DNA from: Diacronema lutheri
Lineage: Eukaryota; Haptophyta; Pavlovophyceae; Pavlovales; Pavlovaceae
Reading direction: 5' to 3'
Length of the DNA: 64,000 bases
NCBI GenBank assembly: GCA_019448385.1
Contig: JAGTXO010000019.1
Span: 407,001 to 471,000 of the forward strand
In this document: one piece after another, positions 13,257 to 23,899 of the stretch
Position numbering within the stretch: position 1 is the stretch's first letter
Layout of the letters: the number at the start of each line of letters is the position of its first letter
Program-made: the position numbers and the translations under genes
Notes under the pieces: generated by a model
What the model saw: only the letters and a program-made list of their open reading frames with translations
The model's database searches: none
What the model was told of the DNA's origin: nothing

Positions 13257-14369
13257 GGAAAGTATATACTAACGACGCTTTCCGACGCCCGCCGACGCGC
13301 ACGCGCACGCCGAGGCCCGAAGATCGTCGGCGACGACCGCCACCCCCGAGCCGCCGCCTGCCACGTCGCCAAGCCGCCCGCCGCCGCTGCAGAGCGCGAC
13401 GCCCGCCGCCAGCGAGCCGCCGCCCTCCCCGCCGCGTCGCAGCCCCCTGTCGCCGCGGCGAAGCGCACCGCCACCCGCCGCCAGCGTGGCAAGCGCCGCG
13501 ATGCTGGCCGCGTGGCCGCGCACGCGCGCCCCGCCACCCCCAAACCCACCGACCGGGGCGAAAAGTACGTTGTTCGCGGTGCCGGCGCAGTCGATGGGCA
13601 GGGGCGGCGGGGCGCGCGGAGCGCGGCCAGCAGAGCGCGAGGGCGCAGCCGTCGCAAGCGAAGGTTTCGTCGTAGAGAAGGCCACGCCGCCGTCGCTCGT
13701 GCGGCCGTGCGCGCGCGCCCCGCCACCTCCAAACCCACCGACCGGGGCGAAAAGTACGTTGTTCGCGGTGCCGGCGCAGTCGATGGGCAGGGGCGGCGGG
13801 GCGCGCGGAACGCGGCCATCAGAGCGCGAGGGCGCAGCCGTCGCAAGCGAAGGTTTCGTCGTAGAGAAGGCCACGCCGCCGTCGCTCGTGCGGCCGTGCG
13901 CGCGCGCCCCGCCACCCCCAAACCCACCGACCGGGGCGAAAAGTACGTTGTTCGCGGTGCCGGCGCAGTCGATGGGCAGGGGCGGCGGGGCGCGCGGAGC
14001 GCGGCCAGCAGAGCGCGAGGGCGCAGCCGTCGCAAGCGAAGGTTTCGTCGTAGAGAAGGCCACGCCGCCGTCGCTCGTGCGGCCGTGCGCGCGCGCCCCG
14101 CCACCCCCAAACCCACCGACCGGGGCGAAAAGTACGTTGTTCGCGGTGCCGGCGCAGTCGATGGGCAGGGGCGGCGGGGCGCGCGGAGCGCGGCCAGCAG
14201 AGCGCGAGGGCGCAGCCTGGATGGCAAAGGCAGGCGTCGTCAAGGCAGCCGGCGTTTCGAAGCTGCCGGCCGGCACGGCCGCGCCGGCGCGCGCCGCGCC
14301 GACGGGGACCACGGTGCCTCGCAGCTGTTCAAAAGCCTTTATTGAGGAAAGTATATACTAACGACGCTT
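13254..14369. repeat. 1.1-kb cassette flanked by 27-bp direct repeats, with 4 x 189-bp tandem repeats
   Basis: The flanks 13254-13280 and 14343-14369 are identical (TGAGGAAAGTATATACTAAC + GACGCTT). Inside are repeat B (13299-13383) and four tandem units of exactly 189 bp (63 codons), beginning at about 13541, 13730, 13919 and 14108, nearly identical to each other. Both strands are open throughout. One plus frame (PTDRGEKYVVRGAG units) ends exactly at the TGA of the right flank, as the Myb frame ends at the TGA of the left flank. The minus strand reads NNVLFAPVGGFGGGGARAHG units. Which strand is coding, if any, cannot be decided here. Confidence 0.8.
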
Positions 14370-14439
14370 CCGACGGGTCAGGAAGTGCGGGGTCAGGAAG
14401 TGCGCAGCGAGGCGCCAGGCGAAGCAGGCCCAAAGGCCC
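14352..14439. repeat. 88-bp dispersed repeat A, copy 2
   Basis: Identical to 886-973. On the minus strand it provides the last codons and stop of a short open frame coming from about 14580, which contains SIFECIDGHPHPNSAYTAG and is not recognised. Confidence 0.85.
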
Positions 14440-14661
14440 GGTTTGCCCGTATCCGACGACGGCTCATCGAAAGCCATCAGCAGCGCGCACTTGGGCCCAG
14501 GCTTGTGCCCGGCGGTGTACGCGCTATTCGGATGCGGGTGCCCGTCGATACACTCGAAGATCGAGTCGGCCTCGCGCTCTTGCCTGCGCGGCGTCGCGCT
14601 CAGGTCGGGTCGCGCGACAGCGTCCGCCAGCGCCGGCCGCGCGCGCGCAGCGCGCGCGTCA

Positions 14662-15160
14662 CGCCGACGAGGATGGCGACGGGCAGGCTGGCGAGCTCAG
14701 AGCAGAGAGACGCCACGTCGTCGGGCTTGGAGAGGTCGTACGGGAACATGCGCACGTCCGCCTTGCGCTTGGCGTGGACGAGCGACAAGGCCTGCAGCTC
14801 CTGCTGCAGCGCCGCGAGCCTGTCGCCGCGGCGCGCGACGAGGATCAGGTCGAAGCCGCGGCACGCGAGCTCTCGCGCGATCTGAGCGCCGATGCCGGAC
14901 GAAGCTGGCGCTGCAGCAGGCAGAGCGCGGCCTTGCACGCGTACAGTGTGGGCGGGATGTCGCCGGAGAAGGGCCAGCGGTATCTGCACGCGAACAGTGT
15001 GGGCGCGGCCTTGCACGCGAGGAGGATCGACGCGAAGAAAGACCAGAGAGCGAACGCGCCCACACTGTACGCGAGGACCAGCAGCGTGGCGAACGGAGAG
15101 GTCGAAGGGATCTTGAGCGGCGCCGTCTCGGCCGGAGCCGAGGCGTGCTGGTCGTTCGAG
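14662..15160 (-). pseudogene. short-chain dehydrogenase (3-ketoacyl-CoA reductase-like) fragment
   Basis: On the minus strand 14904-14662 encodes the core of an SDR fold: SSGIGAQIARELACRGFDLI (the TGxxxGIG cofactor loop, preceded by a splice acceptor), LILVARRGDRL and LPVAILV. This resembles very-long-chain 3-oxoacyl-CoA reductases of the ER. About 15130-14950 encodes a hydrophobic N-terminal segment (FATLLVLAYSVGAFALW) that would suit their membrane anchor. The catalytic Ser/Tyr/Lys region is absent downstream, where repeat A begins, and short duplications of an ACACTGT(A/T)CGCG-like word interrupt the 5' part. It is therefore probably a truncated gene. Confidence 0.5.
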
Positions 15161-15169
15161 CGAGAGTCG

Positions 15170-15300
15170 GGCGGCCACTCAATCTTGGATGCGTGTTCCG
15201 TCCGGCCAGCCAAGATTGGCCACTCAATCTTGGTGGAGTGTTCCGTCCGGCCAGCCAAGATTGGCCACTCAATCTTGGTTGAGCAAGATTGGCAAACCCT
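15170..15300. repeat. tandem ~51-bp repeat with an embedded hairpin
   Basis: The unit contains CCAAGATTGGCCACTCAATC then TTGG, a hairpin with perfect 9-bp arms (CCAAGATTG / CAATCTTGG), followed by GAGTGTTCCGTCCGGCCAG. Two full units plus flanking half-units are present. It lies beside a cluster of GAGTCCGTACA words at about 15318-15430. Confidence 0.75.
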
Positions 15301-15317
15301 CCTGTGGCTACACTTTT

Positions 15318-15435
15318 CGAGTCCGTACAGTACACAGCCCCCTGGCGCCGGCTGTCCGTACAGGCGAGTCCGTACAGCGGCTGTCGTGGCGCGAGTCCGT
15401 ACCGTACACGGGTCGAGTCCGTACAAGAGACCGTG
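15318..15435. repeat. cluster of short GAGTCCGTACA direct repeats
   Basis: The word (G)AGTCCGTAC(A) occurs at least five times in about 115 bp, with CTGTCCGTACAG variants that are partly palindromic. No gene is seen here; it may be decayed transposon end sequence or clustered protein-binding sites. Confidence 0.6.
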
Positions 15436-15520
15436 CAGCAGTCCGGCCAGAGTCCGGGAATGGGCGCGGTGCGCCGGGCTGCGCGCGCGTCCGCGCAGGC
15501 AACCTGCGCCCTCAAGCTGC

Positions 15521-15976
15521 TCACGCGCTCGCCGGTGCTCCCTCCTCGTCCGGCTCCTCATCAAGCTGGAACTCGTCGCACCCATTGTCGAAGATGGGGT
15601 CCTCCTCCTCATTGACCTCGATGTCCTCGTCGACGAGGCCAAAGGCATACCTTGAGGAGTTGTGCAGGCCATGGTTGATGCACGGCACCCAATCGATGCC
15701 CTTCTCCTTGGCGAGGTCGATGCAGCGCTTGCGCACGTTCGCGCCCGAGTCGGTCGCGATAGACGCGATGTCCGAGTTAGTGAGGCCAAACTCTTGGAAG
15801 CGAGACTCGAGGTGCTCCTTGATCCCGACAGCTGTGTGCGCGCCGAAAAACTTGACGACACCCAGCTTGAGCGTCTCGAGCTCGCCAGTCTGCGGATCGG
15901 CAAAGCGCAGCGCCAACGAACTGTATGCGTCGCCGGAGTGGCGCGCGGTCCACATGTCCGTCGTCGCGTGCGCCCA
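15521..15976 (-). mobile_element. hAT-superfamily DNA transposase fragment (central domain)
   Basis: The frame encodes TTDMWTARHSGDAYSSLALR, then FFGAHTAVGIKEHLESR, ATDSGANVRKRCID and WVPCINHGLHN. This is the usual hAT order of the first catalytic Asp region, the T-D-x-x-A-N second Asp block and the C-x-x-H block. It ends in an acidic tail (EEEDPIFDNGCDEFQLDEEP). The N-terminal BED finger and the C-terminal dimerisation region are not adjacent, so this is a fragment. The missing regions resemble what is present at 19.4-21.3 kb. Confidence 0.75.
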
Positions 15977-16178
15977 CGCCAGGCCGCTGTACGAGCTCTA
16001 TGCGAAGCGCCTGCGCGAGTTCACCAAGGACGACGAGCTCTGCAACAAGCTCCCCGCGCTCTCGCAGGGCGCGCGCCGCAAGTTGCTGCTGGAGATCGAG
16101 AACCTGTGGGCGGATGACGAGGACGATGTGCCCGCAGCTGATGCGCCGCCCGAGAGTCCGAGTGCAGAGGCCGAGTGA
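15970..16178 (+). pseudogene. 3' end of an unidentified gene abutting the hAT fragment
   Basis: A plus-strand frame ending in TGA at 16178 has protein-like composition: RPLYELYAKRLREFTKDDEL, LPALSQGARRKLLLEIENLW and an acidic tail. It begins abruptly where the opposite-strand hAT sequence ends, so it may be a gene end truncated by the insertion. No family recognised. Confidence 0.35.
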
Positions 16179-16299
16179 TCGGCTCCGGCGGCTGCTTCTG
16201 CTGCTGTCGTGCTGGATTGGCAGAGATCAGGTACTGACCCATCTCTGCCGCCGCTGCAAAGCGCACCGCCGCCCGCCGCCAGCGTGGTAAGCGCCGCGA

Positions 16300-16940
16300 T
16301 GCCGCCCGCGTGGCCGCGCACGCGCGCCTCGCCGCCCCCAAACCCACCGACCGGGGCGAAAAGTACGTTGTTCGTGGTGCCGGCGCAGTCGATGGGCAGG
16401 GGCGGCGGGGCGCGCGGAGCGCGGCCACCAGAGCGCGAGGGCGCAGCCGTCGCAAGCAGAGCAATCGTCGGAGAACAGGCCACGCCACCGTCGTCCGCGC
16501 AGCCGCGCGCGCGCGCCTCGCCGCCCCCAAACCCACCGACCGGGGCGAAAAGTACGTTGTTCGTGGTGCCGGCGCAGTCGCTGGGCAGGGGCGGCGGGGC
16601 GCGCGGAGCGCGGCCACCAGAGCGCGAGGGCGCAGCCGTCGCAAGCAGAGCAACCGTCGGAGAACAGGCCACGCCACCGTCGTCCGCGCAGCCGCGCGCG
16701 CGCGCCTCGCCGCCCCCAAACCCACCGACCGGGGCGAAAAGTACGTTGTTCGTGGTGCCGGCGCAGTCGCTGAGCAGGGGCGGCGGGGCGCGCGGAGCGC
16801 GGCCGGCAGAACGCGAAAACGCAGCCGAGACGATTAAGGCAAACATCGTCGAGGCGGCCGGCATTCCGAAGCCTCCGGCCGGCGCGGGCGCGCGGGCGCG
16901 CGCCGCGCCGTTGGGGACCACGGGGCCTCGCAATATACTG
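16300..16940. repeat. second array of the 189-bp repeat family (3 units)
   Basis: Units start at about 16339, 16528 and 16717 with the same 189-bp spacing and the same core as the array at 13.5 kb. They are diverged from that array at scattered sites but nearly identical to each other, as expected if each array is homogenised locally. The left flank (about 16250-16330) matches the left flank of the first array. Both strands are open. Confidence 0.8.
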
Positions 16941-16984
16941 GATGGGCGCCGCCAGGCGCCCGAAGCTCTGGCACACTGGCACCA

Positions 16985-17282
16985 AAAAAACTAAGCGTTC
17001 TCCCTTCGCTGCGCTGGCGTCAGTGACGCGTCGCGTCGCAACGATGGCCGCGCGTGACGATGTGACGCGACGATCGTCACCGTCGCGGCGTCGCGCGACG
17101 GTGACGAGTGACGGTCGCGAAGATCGTCGCGACGATGAGCGCCGGCACACTTTCAACAGCTATGTCGCCAGTAACCGCGAGCGCGTCGCCGTAGGCGTCT
17201 TCCCGGGGAGACTTCTACGGCGACGCCCCCCCACTCGCGGCGGCTACTGGCATCGCCCACGACCACGTCGCGGAGCTTCGCC
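16985..17282. other. low-complexity CGTCGC/GCGACG-rich spacer
   Basis: Dense alternation of GCGACG and CGTCGC words gives many small palindromes. No gene is supported. Confidence 0.5.
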
Positions 17283-17289
17283 ATGAACC

Positions 17290-19050
17290 CGCTCTCAACC
17301 TGCTCGCCTCGCTCGCTCGCAATTACGTTGGGACGTTCGCGCGGCGCGAGGACGCGGAAATCTTTGGCTCCGCGCTCGCCGGCGTGGCCACAGGCCGGGC
17401 GCGCGGCTCTGCGGCATCGGCGCGTGTTCCCCGTTGATCTTGTCGTCGTGCTCAATGGCATGGGCTCGGCGCCCCAGCTCGCGCAGACACCGTGCGAAGT
17501 CGACTGCATACTGCCCTACGCGCTGCGGCCACAGGCCGCTGAGCGGCGGGCGGTGGCCGTCGGCGGCGAGCGGCGGCGCGCGTGCGCCCAGATCGACGGG
17601 TTGCCCTTCGACTTGCAGCCGGGCCAGGTGGGCCCAACGCAGGCGCGCCTAAACTCGTTCCCGCCGGTCCGCGCGCTGGTGCGAGCTGCGCCGCGCTCTC
17701 GATCGCGTCGGCGCCGCGCGCTCGCACCCGTCGCGCAGCGCGACCGGCGGCGGCGAGCGCGGCGCGCGCGCTCTCGCGCCACAGCGCGTGCGCGCCTGTC
17801 GCGGCGAACGTCGCGGCGCGCAGCCGCGCGCGCGCGCCGGGACGCGCACGTCGGCGCGCCGACGATCGCCGCGAGCGCATCCGCCGCGCCGCGCGTGTCG
17901 CCGTCGCGGAGCAGCACGAGCGCGCGCTGCAAGGTCGCCACCTGCCGCCAACCGCGCGCCACATTTGCGTCCGCGTCCAGCTCTGCCTTCGTGCGTACGT
18001 TGGCGGGCCGAGCGGCATTTGACTCGTCGGATGCACCTTCTGGCCCGAGCGCACGCGCGTCGTGGCCGCGCGCGAGCGCGACGACGGCGTGCGTGATCGC
18101 GCCGCGCAGCCGCTCCGCCGCCTCGGCGTGCTCGCCGCGCTATAGGAGACGGAGCGCAAGCGCAGCTTCGCCGCCACCGCCGCCGCCGCCGCCGGCCAGG
18201 CGTTCGCGCTGCTCGTCTGCGGACGGAGCGTCGGCGGCGGCGTCGAGCGTCGCGGCCGAGCGCGCCACGTCGCTCGCCGCGCACTGGCGCAGCGCCTCGC
18301 GCGCGGCGCGCGCGGCGACGCTCGCGCTCACCGCGGCGCCGACCGGCGCGCCGTCCATGCCGGCATCGTCACCGGCACCGACGAGTTGGCGCGCGTGTGC
18401 CGTGAGAGTGCCTGCAAGCGTTGCGTGCGCTCCGCGGCGAAGAGGGAGAGGAGGAGCTGCGCGGCCGAGCGCGCTGCGGCGCCGAGCCCGCATGCGCCAT
18501 CCGCGCCGGCCGAGCCCCGAGCGCGCGCAGCGTGGCGGACGCGTCGCCGTCGTTGGCCGCGCACGCGGCTGCGCGCAGCGCGGCGGCGGCGGGGAGCGCG
18601 GCGGCGGCCTCGGCGGCGGTCGAGATGGCCGGCGCGCCTGCGCCGTCCGCGCCGTCCGCCGCGAGCTCGGCGAGAGTTGCGAACCGCACGGCCGCGCCGT
18701 CGAGGTCGCCCGCGATAATCCGCGCGATCGCGCAGCGCGGCGCGCGGCGGCGGCGCGCTGGCCACGGAGGGGAAGCCTGCGTCGAGCGCTCCGGCGAGCG
18801 CGGCACGCGCGTCGGCGCACGTGCCAACGGGGGCGTCGGCGTCGAGCGCGCGCGCGGCGCGGCGCGCGACGTCGGCCGCGCGCGCGCGGCCGAGCGCGTC
18901 CGAGCGGCGCGCGGACTCTAAGAGCCGAACGTCTCGGCACACGCCGTGCACACCTCGGCGATGCGCGCGAGCTCGGCGCGCGCATCGGCCGACGCACCGT
19001 GCGCGCCGGGCGCGTCGGCTTGACATGGACGCCTGCGGCGTTGTGGACGG
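17290..19050 (-). CDS. probable helical (TPR-like) protein, exon structure unresolved
   Basis: Minus-strand segments with strong protein-like composition: about 18770-18520 (ARIIAGDLDGAAVRFATLAE, LRAAACAANDGDASATLRAL), about 18130-17860 (RLRGAITHAVVALARGHDAR, WRQVATLQRALVLLRDGDTR, GAADALAAIVGAPT), then AHALWRESARAALAAAGRAA, and about 17645-17440 (RVGQYAVDFARCLRELGRRA). The last two can be joined by a ~75-nt intron, GTGCGAG to TTTAG, with phase kept. The alternating short helices look like TPR or a related solenoid. Frames in the 5' part do not join cleanly, so it may be partly decayed. The 659-codon plus-strand frame over the same DNA looks like a shadow. Confidence 0.4.
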
Positions 19051-19384
19051 CGCTTGCCGCCGGCGCGGCGGCGGCTGCGACGGCGGGCGGATCGCGGTGC
19101 GGGGTAGGTGCGTGGGGGTGTCCACCTCTACCGCGTCATGCCGCGTCCTTGCCGCTCCTGTCGTCCCCGCTGCCGGCGTGCACAGGGTCATCGCTCTGCC
19201 TGCGGACGTGCGCTGCGCGCTCTGTGCCGCTCGCTACGTTCGTTGCCCCGCGGCCAAGTTGACCGCCCATCGCGAAATGAAAGCGTCGTCAGGCATAGAC
19301 ATCACAGTGATTCGAGTCTACGGCGCACTCGACTGTACAGCGGGAGCAGAAGCAGGGCGTAGAGCGAGGAGTCACCGAATCTAA

Positions 19385-21342
19385 CTAATGACAACACTCC
19401 TTGTTCCGACCTTGGGGTAGGCGCGTCGTCACCCGCTCGCGCAGCGCGTGCTCGAGCGCGGCGTGATTGGTCTGCTCGTCGGACAGCTGCGCCCGCGCGA
19501 GCGGCGTCCAACTACTCTCGAGCACATGCGGCGCGGCGCGCGTTGGCGTGGGCGGCGCGCTCGCGGCTGCTGGGCAGGCAGCAGCTGCTGGAAGGGGCGC
19601 AGCAGCGGCAGCGGCCGCTTCCGCGTTTAACTTGTCGACCTGCGTCTCGAACTTGATCATCTCATTGATGAGGAGCGCGCGCGCAGCTTTTCGCTCGCCG
19701 TCGGAGAGGTGGCTGCAGCCCTTGGTGCGCACGTCCAGCACAGTGGCGAGCAGCTCGCGCGGTGTGATGGTGATCCGCGCGTCGGAGACTGGCTCCTCGA
19801 TGTCCTTGCCGCAAAACCGGCGCTCGCTGAAATTCGACGAGTGCGCGCTTCCGGCACTCCTTGCCAAGCGGCGTCATGTCCGGGACGTCGCGCTGCTTCG
19901 AGCTTGAGAAGCACGAGGGGGACGTGCGGGCCCACACACATCTTCTCCTTCTGCGCGAGCGTGGTCAGGTGCTTGGTCTCGTTGAGGACGGCCTCGAACT
20001 CGCGAGCAGTCTGCCAGTGTTCGTCAGACAGCTGCGGGCACGTGTCCTTGACCTGGTCAAACTGGCTCATGTGCGTCGCGAGCGGGCGCTCCATCCGCAC
20101 GACTGAGTTGAGGAGCATGAGGCGTGAGGCGACTCGCGTCGTGTTGAGGTCGATCGCCAGCTTGATTTCGGGCGCCTTAAGGGATAGAAAGGGGCGATTC
20201 GTCGCAAATCAGTTCACGCCGCACACGTCGCGTCGCGCGCGCGGCCTTTGCTGGGAGCGCGCCGCACCTTCAGTACGCGCGCCATGTCGTGGAGGACCAA
20301 CGTTTGCGTGCTGGCTTGACCAATGAGCTCGCCGAGCTCAATTGCGGCAAGCGTCTCGATGCGCGACTGCAGCGTGTCCGCGGCGGTCACGTTGGTGTTG
20401 TCCCTGTCGTGCCGGACGAACACGATCGCGACGACCATGATGCTGTTAAAGTCGGGCCGGACACCGGCCGCCTGAGGCTTGACGTGATTGGCGAGAGTGC
20501 CGCCGTCGTGGATGAGCTGCATGAACGGGTTGCCCTTAGCCTCTTCGTGCATCTTCTTAACGAGGAAGATGAGGTACGCTTTGAAGCACGAAGTCGGTGA
20601 GCTGCTTAAACGTGAGCAAGGCAGGTTTGTGCCCATCGATACTGAACAGCGAGAGCATCGTCTCATACTCCTCGGCGTCGAACGTGCGCTTCGAGGTGAG
20701 CTGCGGCGTGTACATGTAGAATCGCGCCTGCCCCGCGAGCTGCCTGCGCGCGCGGTCCGCCGCGAAGTGCGCGTCAAGCTTTCCCCGGGTGCGCATGCCC
20801 AGCGCGGTGAGGCTTAAAAAAGCCGCGCCGCCCGCACGTGCGCCCACGCTCCCGAGCGCCTCCATGTCCGACGTGAACCTCGCTCTCTTGGCGTCAAAGC
20901 GCGCCGCGCCCGCCGCGACCCCGTCCGTCGTGGCCGGGTAGCAATTACGTCGGTGCTGACCGGCGACCGAGGTGACACACCGATTGTTCTTCTAGGCAAT
21001 CGAGCAACGCAAGATGGTGTTGCACCTCTTGTCGCGCCCGACGACCACGTTGCAGATGCAGTTGCCCACCCTGCGCCACGAGTTCGGCGCGTCGTCGGCG
21101 AGCAGCTTGACGTCGTCCCACACCTTGGAATTGACGCCGACGGCGGCGCGTGGACGTAGAGCGATGAAACAGGTGGACCATTGCGCTCGGGCAGCGGCGC
21201 ATCCGCCGCTGCCGCCGGCGCTGCCGCCGCCGCCGCCGCTCATTTGCCTTCCATAATTCCTGCCCCCGATCTCAAGTTTCCTCCATCCAGCGTCATTTTT
21301 CAACCTTCGTTCATCTTGACGCGCCCTAGCGTCATTTTTCAA
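19385..21342 (-). mobile_element. degenerate hAT transposase, second locus
   Basis: In order on the minus strand: a BED-finger-like start at about 21130-20995 (VWDDVKLLADDAPNSWRRVG, then C-x-C and C-x(6)-C spacing); a middle part at about 20600-20300 (YLIFLVKKMHEEAKGNPFMQ, IMVVAIVFVRHDRDNTNVTA, ADTLQSRIETLAAIELGELI); and a late part at about 20180-19900 (TTRVASRLMLLNSVVRMERP, LSDEHWQTAREFEAVLNETK). A tail ends at 19385 with ITPRELLATVLDVRTKGCSH. The reading frame changes several times and the catalytic block equivalent to 15521-15976 is missing, so the copy is dead. Terminal inverted repeats were not located. Confidence 0.65.
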
Positions 21343-21958
21343 CCTTTGGTCCGCCTAGCGCGTCCTTGCGTCCTCGCGCGCCTTGTCCGCCATGTCCTTG
21401 GCCGTGCGGTCGCGCTCATCCTCCGCGGTGTACTGCGCGTGCAGCTCAGCGGCGTACTCCGCGTCGCCGCGTGTGTCCGGTGGCGCAGCCGCGCGCTGCG
21501 CCTGTTGCGCTGCCTTGCGCATCGCCCGGCGCCAACGACGCTTGCGCCACGTGCGGCATCGCGCAAACTCGGCGAGCGCGGTGCGAGCAAAGTCGCGAGC
21601 ATACTCACGAGCGCAATCCTCCTCCTATCACTGTGCCGCGCCATGGACAGCCTCGAGCTGGCCGCGCAGCACGTGGACGAGATGTGCACGTGGGCCCCCT
21701 TGAGGTACCGATCGGCTAACGTGTTGGGCGCGCGCATCATCTCCTCCTCTTGGCGCGACTGCGCGTCGAGCTCGCGGCGCGACTGTGCGGCACGGGCGCG
21801 GGCGCGGCGCGGGCGCGGCGCGGGCGCGGCGCGGGCGCAGCGCGCATGGAGCCCATCAGCGGTGGGCGTCCGCGCGCGCGCGCGCTGGGGGGTGGGGGCG
21901 GGTGTGGCAGGTGCGCGCACGCCCATCGCGCGGGCGCGAACGCGCGCGCGCGCGACGC

Positions 21959-21990
<32 letters not shown>

Positions 21991-22200
21991 AGCCGCGCGC
22001 ACGCGCTGGCCCGCAGCTAGCGCACGCGCGCGCACGTGCGCGCGCGCGCGCACGCGCCGATGCCCCACTGGCCGCGGAATGCCGATCGGCCGGCCGGATG
22101 GCGGGCCGCGGGCGCGCGCGCGCGCACACGTCGCCATGCTCGTTTGGCGGCGCGCTGAAGAGCGGACGGAAGGTGGCGTCCGCGCGGAGCATCTCGGTGA
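21343..22200. other. CG-alternating low-complexity DNA, no gene supported
   Basis: Contains GCGCGGGC repeats at about 21785-21840, a G-run at 21960-21987 and long alternating CG stretches. The long open frames on either strand appear compositional. Confidence 0.4.
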
Positions 22201-23400
22201 GCCACAGCGCGAGCGGCACAAGGTCGCGCTTTGGATCGGCCCCTGCGAGTAGGCCCGTCGCCTGCCGCGCGCGCGCTGCGGCGATCAGGTGGAGCGGCCA
22301 GCAGACGGCGCGGGCGCCGCGTGCGCGCGCGCACCTGCGCCACGGCGCGCGTGCGCTCCCGACTGGTCGCGGACGCAGGCCCGCTCGCGGCCCCCGCGCC
22401 CCTGACGTCTTGCGACATCTCGCGCGCGCTCGCTTGCTCGTCGCGGGGCGGGCGCGGGACGAAGAAGTCGTTGCCGCGCACGTCGGCGGCGGGTCCGACG
22501 TCGACGAGCGGCGCGCGCGCGTTCGGTTCGGGGCCAACGAGCAGCGCGTTGTTCGCATCGACCAGACGCGGAATGACCGCGCGGCGCGCCGCGTCGGTCG
22601 TCGCGCACGCCCGCGCACAGTGGCCAGCGCGATGCCGCGCGCCGCGCACAGCGCGTGGATGTCGAGCTGCCGGCGGCGGAAGAGCCCGGGCACCGCGCAC
22701 AGCTTGGCGAACAGCCCAAGCAGCGCGAGGAGCCACGGGTGCGGCAGCCGGAAGACGCGCGAGAAGCGGCACGGGTCGAACACCGCGGCGACGAATGGGA
22801 TACGGCGGATAGCGCGCCGCGCGCAAGCGCCTCCACGTCGCGGCGGCGGCCGGAGAGCCACTCGAGGTGCAGCACGCCGGTGCGCGCGCACAGCTGCGCT
22901 GCTTCGGGCGCGTGCGCGTCGAGGCCGATGCGCCGCGCGAAATCGAGGAGCGTCGGGATGAGCTCCGGCGTACGCGCAGCGCGCCACGCAGCCGTCAGGC
23001 TGACATAGAGGGGCGCGAATGCGTTGGCACCGGCGGAGCCGGCGCCGCGGTAAATGGACACGAGGCGCTCGGCGTCCGTCGCGCCCGAGTCGAGGCTCTC
23101 GCGCACGGCCTTGGCGCACGCACCAGCCTCGCGCACGGCCTTGCCCGTGCCGTGCGCGAGGGGCCGCTCGCGCCTGCTGATGGGGCGGCGGCGCGCGCCG
23201 CGGAGGCGGAGGCGGCGGCGCGAGCTTCGCGGGGTCAACCGCGCGAGCTTCGCGGGGTCAACTGGCGTGTGTCGCGAAAATCTGCCGCGCGGCGACGCGT
23301 TCCCCCGCGGCGCAGCAGAGTCGGGCGCGCTGCACGCCGCGCACCCACATGTCGGCTGGTGGTACACCCACGCCCCGACCCTTGAGGTCGAGGCGCAGCG
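22200..23400 (-). pseudogene. NOT1 (CCR4-NOT scaffold)-like gene fragment with a one-base frame break
   Basis: About 22810-22625 on the minus strand encodes IPFVAAVFDPCRFSRVFRLP + HPWLLALLGLFAKL, which fits the CNOT1 segment VPFVAKVL...SVVFRPPNPW..A.MNVLAELH; it ends at a GTGCGC donor. Upstream, 23110-22815 encodes ATDAERLVSIYRG..., IPTLLDFARRIGLDAHAPEA and GRRRDVEALARGALSAV in another frame. The two frames meet without an intron, as if one base were lost near 22805. Downstream are RRAVIPRLVDANNALLVGPE and QATGLLAGADPKRDLVPLAL in further frames. NOT1 is the scaffold of the deadenylase complex, and the intact protein is about 2,000 aa, so this is at most a partial copy. Confidence 0.4.
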
Positions 23401-23644
23401 AGAACTTGAGCGCGCGGGGCCCGCCCGGCCTGGGCGCAACCGCGGTCGAGCCGCCTGAGTTGATGACGGCGCAGGTCTGGATGACGACTACCTTGAAGAT
23501 GTCAGGGCCAAGCACGTGCTCGAGGAAGGCAGAGGTGGCGTTGTGCGCACTCGGCGAGCGGTTGGACGGCGGCTCGGCGCTCCGAGCAAGCCCGTCCGGG
23601 CGGCGGCCGGGCAGCGGCGTGCGCACCTTGGAGGCGACTAGCAC
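23258..23644 (-). other. unassigned open frame
   Basis: A 128-codon frame includes a non-repetitive stretch, FLEHVLGPDIFKVVVIQTCA + VINSGG, that reads like protein. It may be an exon related to the NOT1-like fragment below it or to a separate decayed gene. No family recognised. Confidence 0.25.
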
Positions 23645-23899
23645 GGCCTGCGCGTCACCGGGCGTCGCAAGGCGCGCCTGCTGCGAGGTGACCGGCTGGA
23701 GAATAAGTAGAGGGCGCTACGGGTCGGGGTTGGGCGTACGTGGCCGGCGTCACGCGCAAGTTGGATGGCACAGCCGAGCGGGGGTGGGCGAAAGGGTCGG
23801 TCGGCGAGAGGGGGAGCAATGCGATCCGGACAGGCGCTTCGCTTAAATACCCCCATACGGCTGTGTGCGTCGCGCACGCGCGCGCGCGCACCTAGCTAG

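Noticed and set aside
13254-14369. LTR retrotransposon
   Set aside because: The flanking direct repeats are only 27 bp and no gag, reverse transcriptase or integrase motifs lie between them.
17283-19262. 659-codon plus-strand open frame
   Set aside because: Arg/Ala/Ser-rich with no domain. The minus strand over the same DNA has clearly more protein-like segments and a workable intron, so this looks like a shadow of GC-rich coding DNA.
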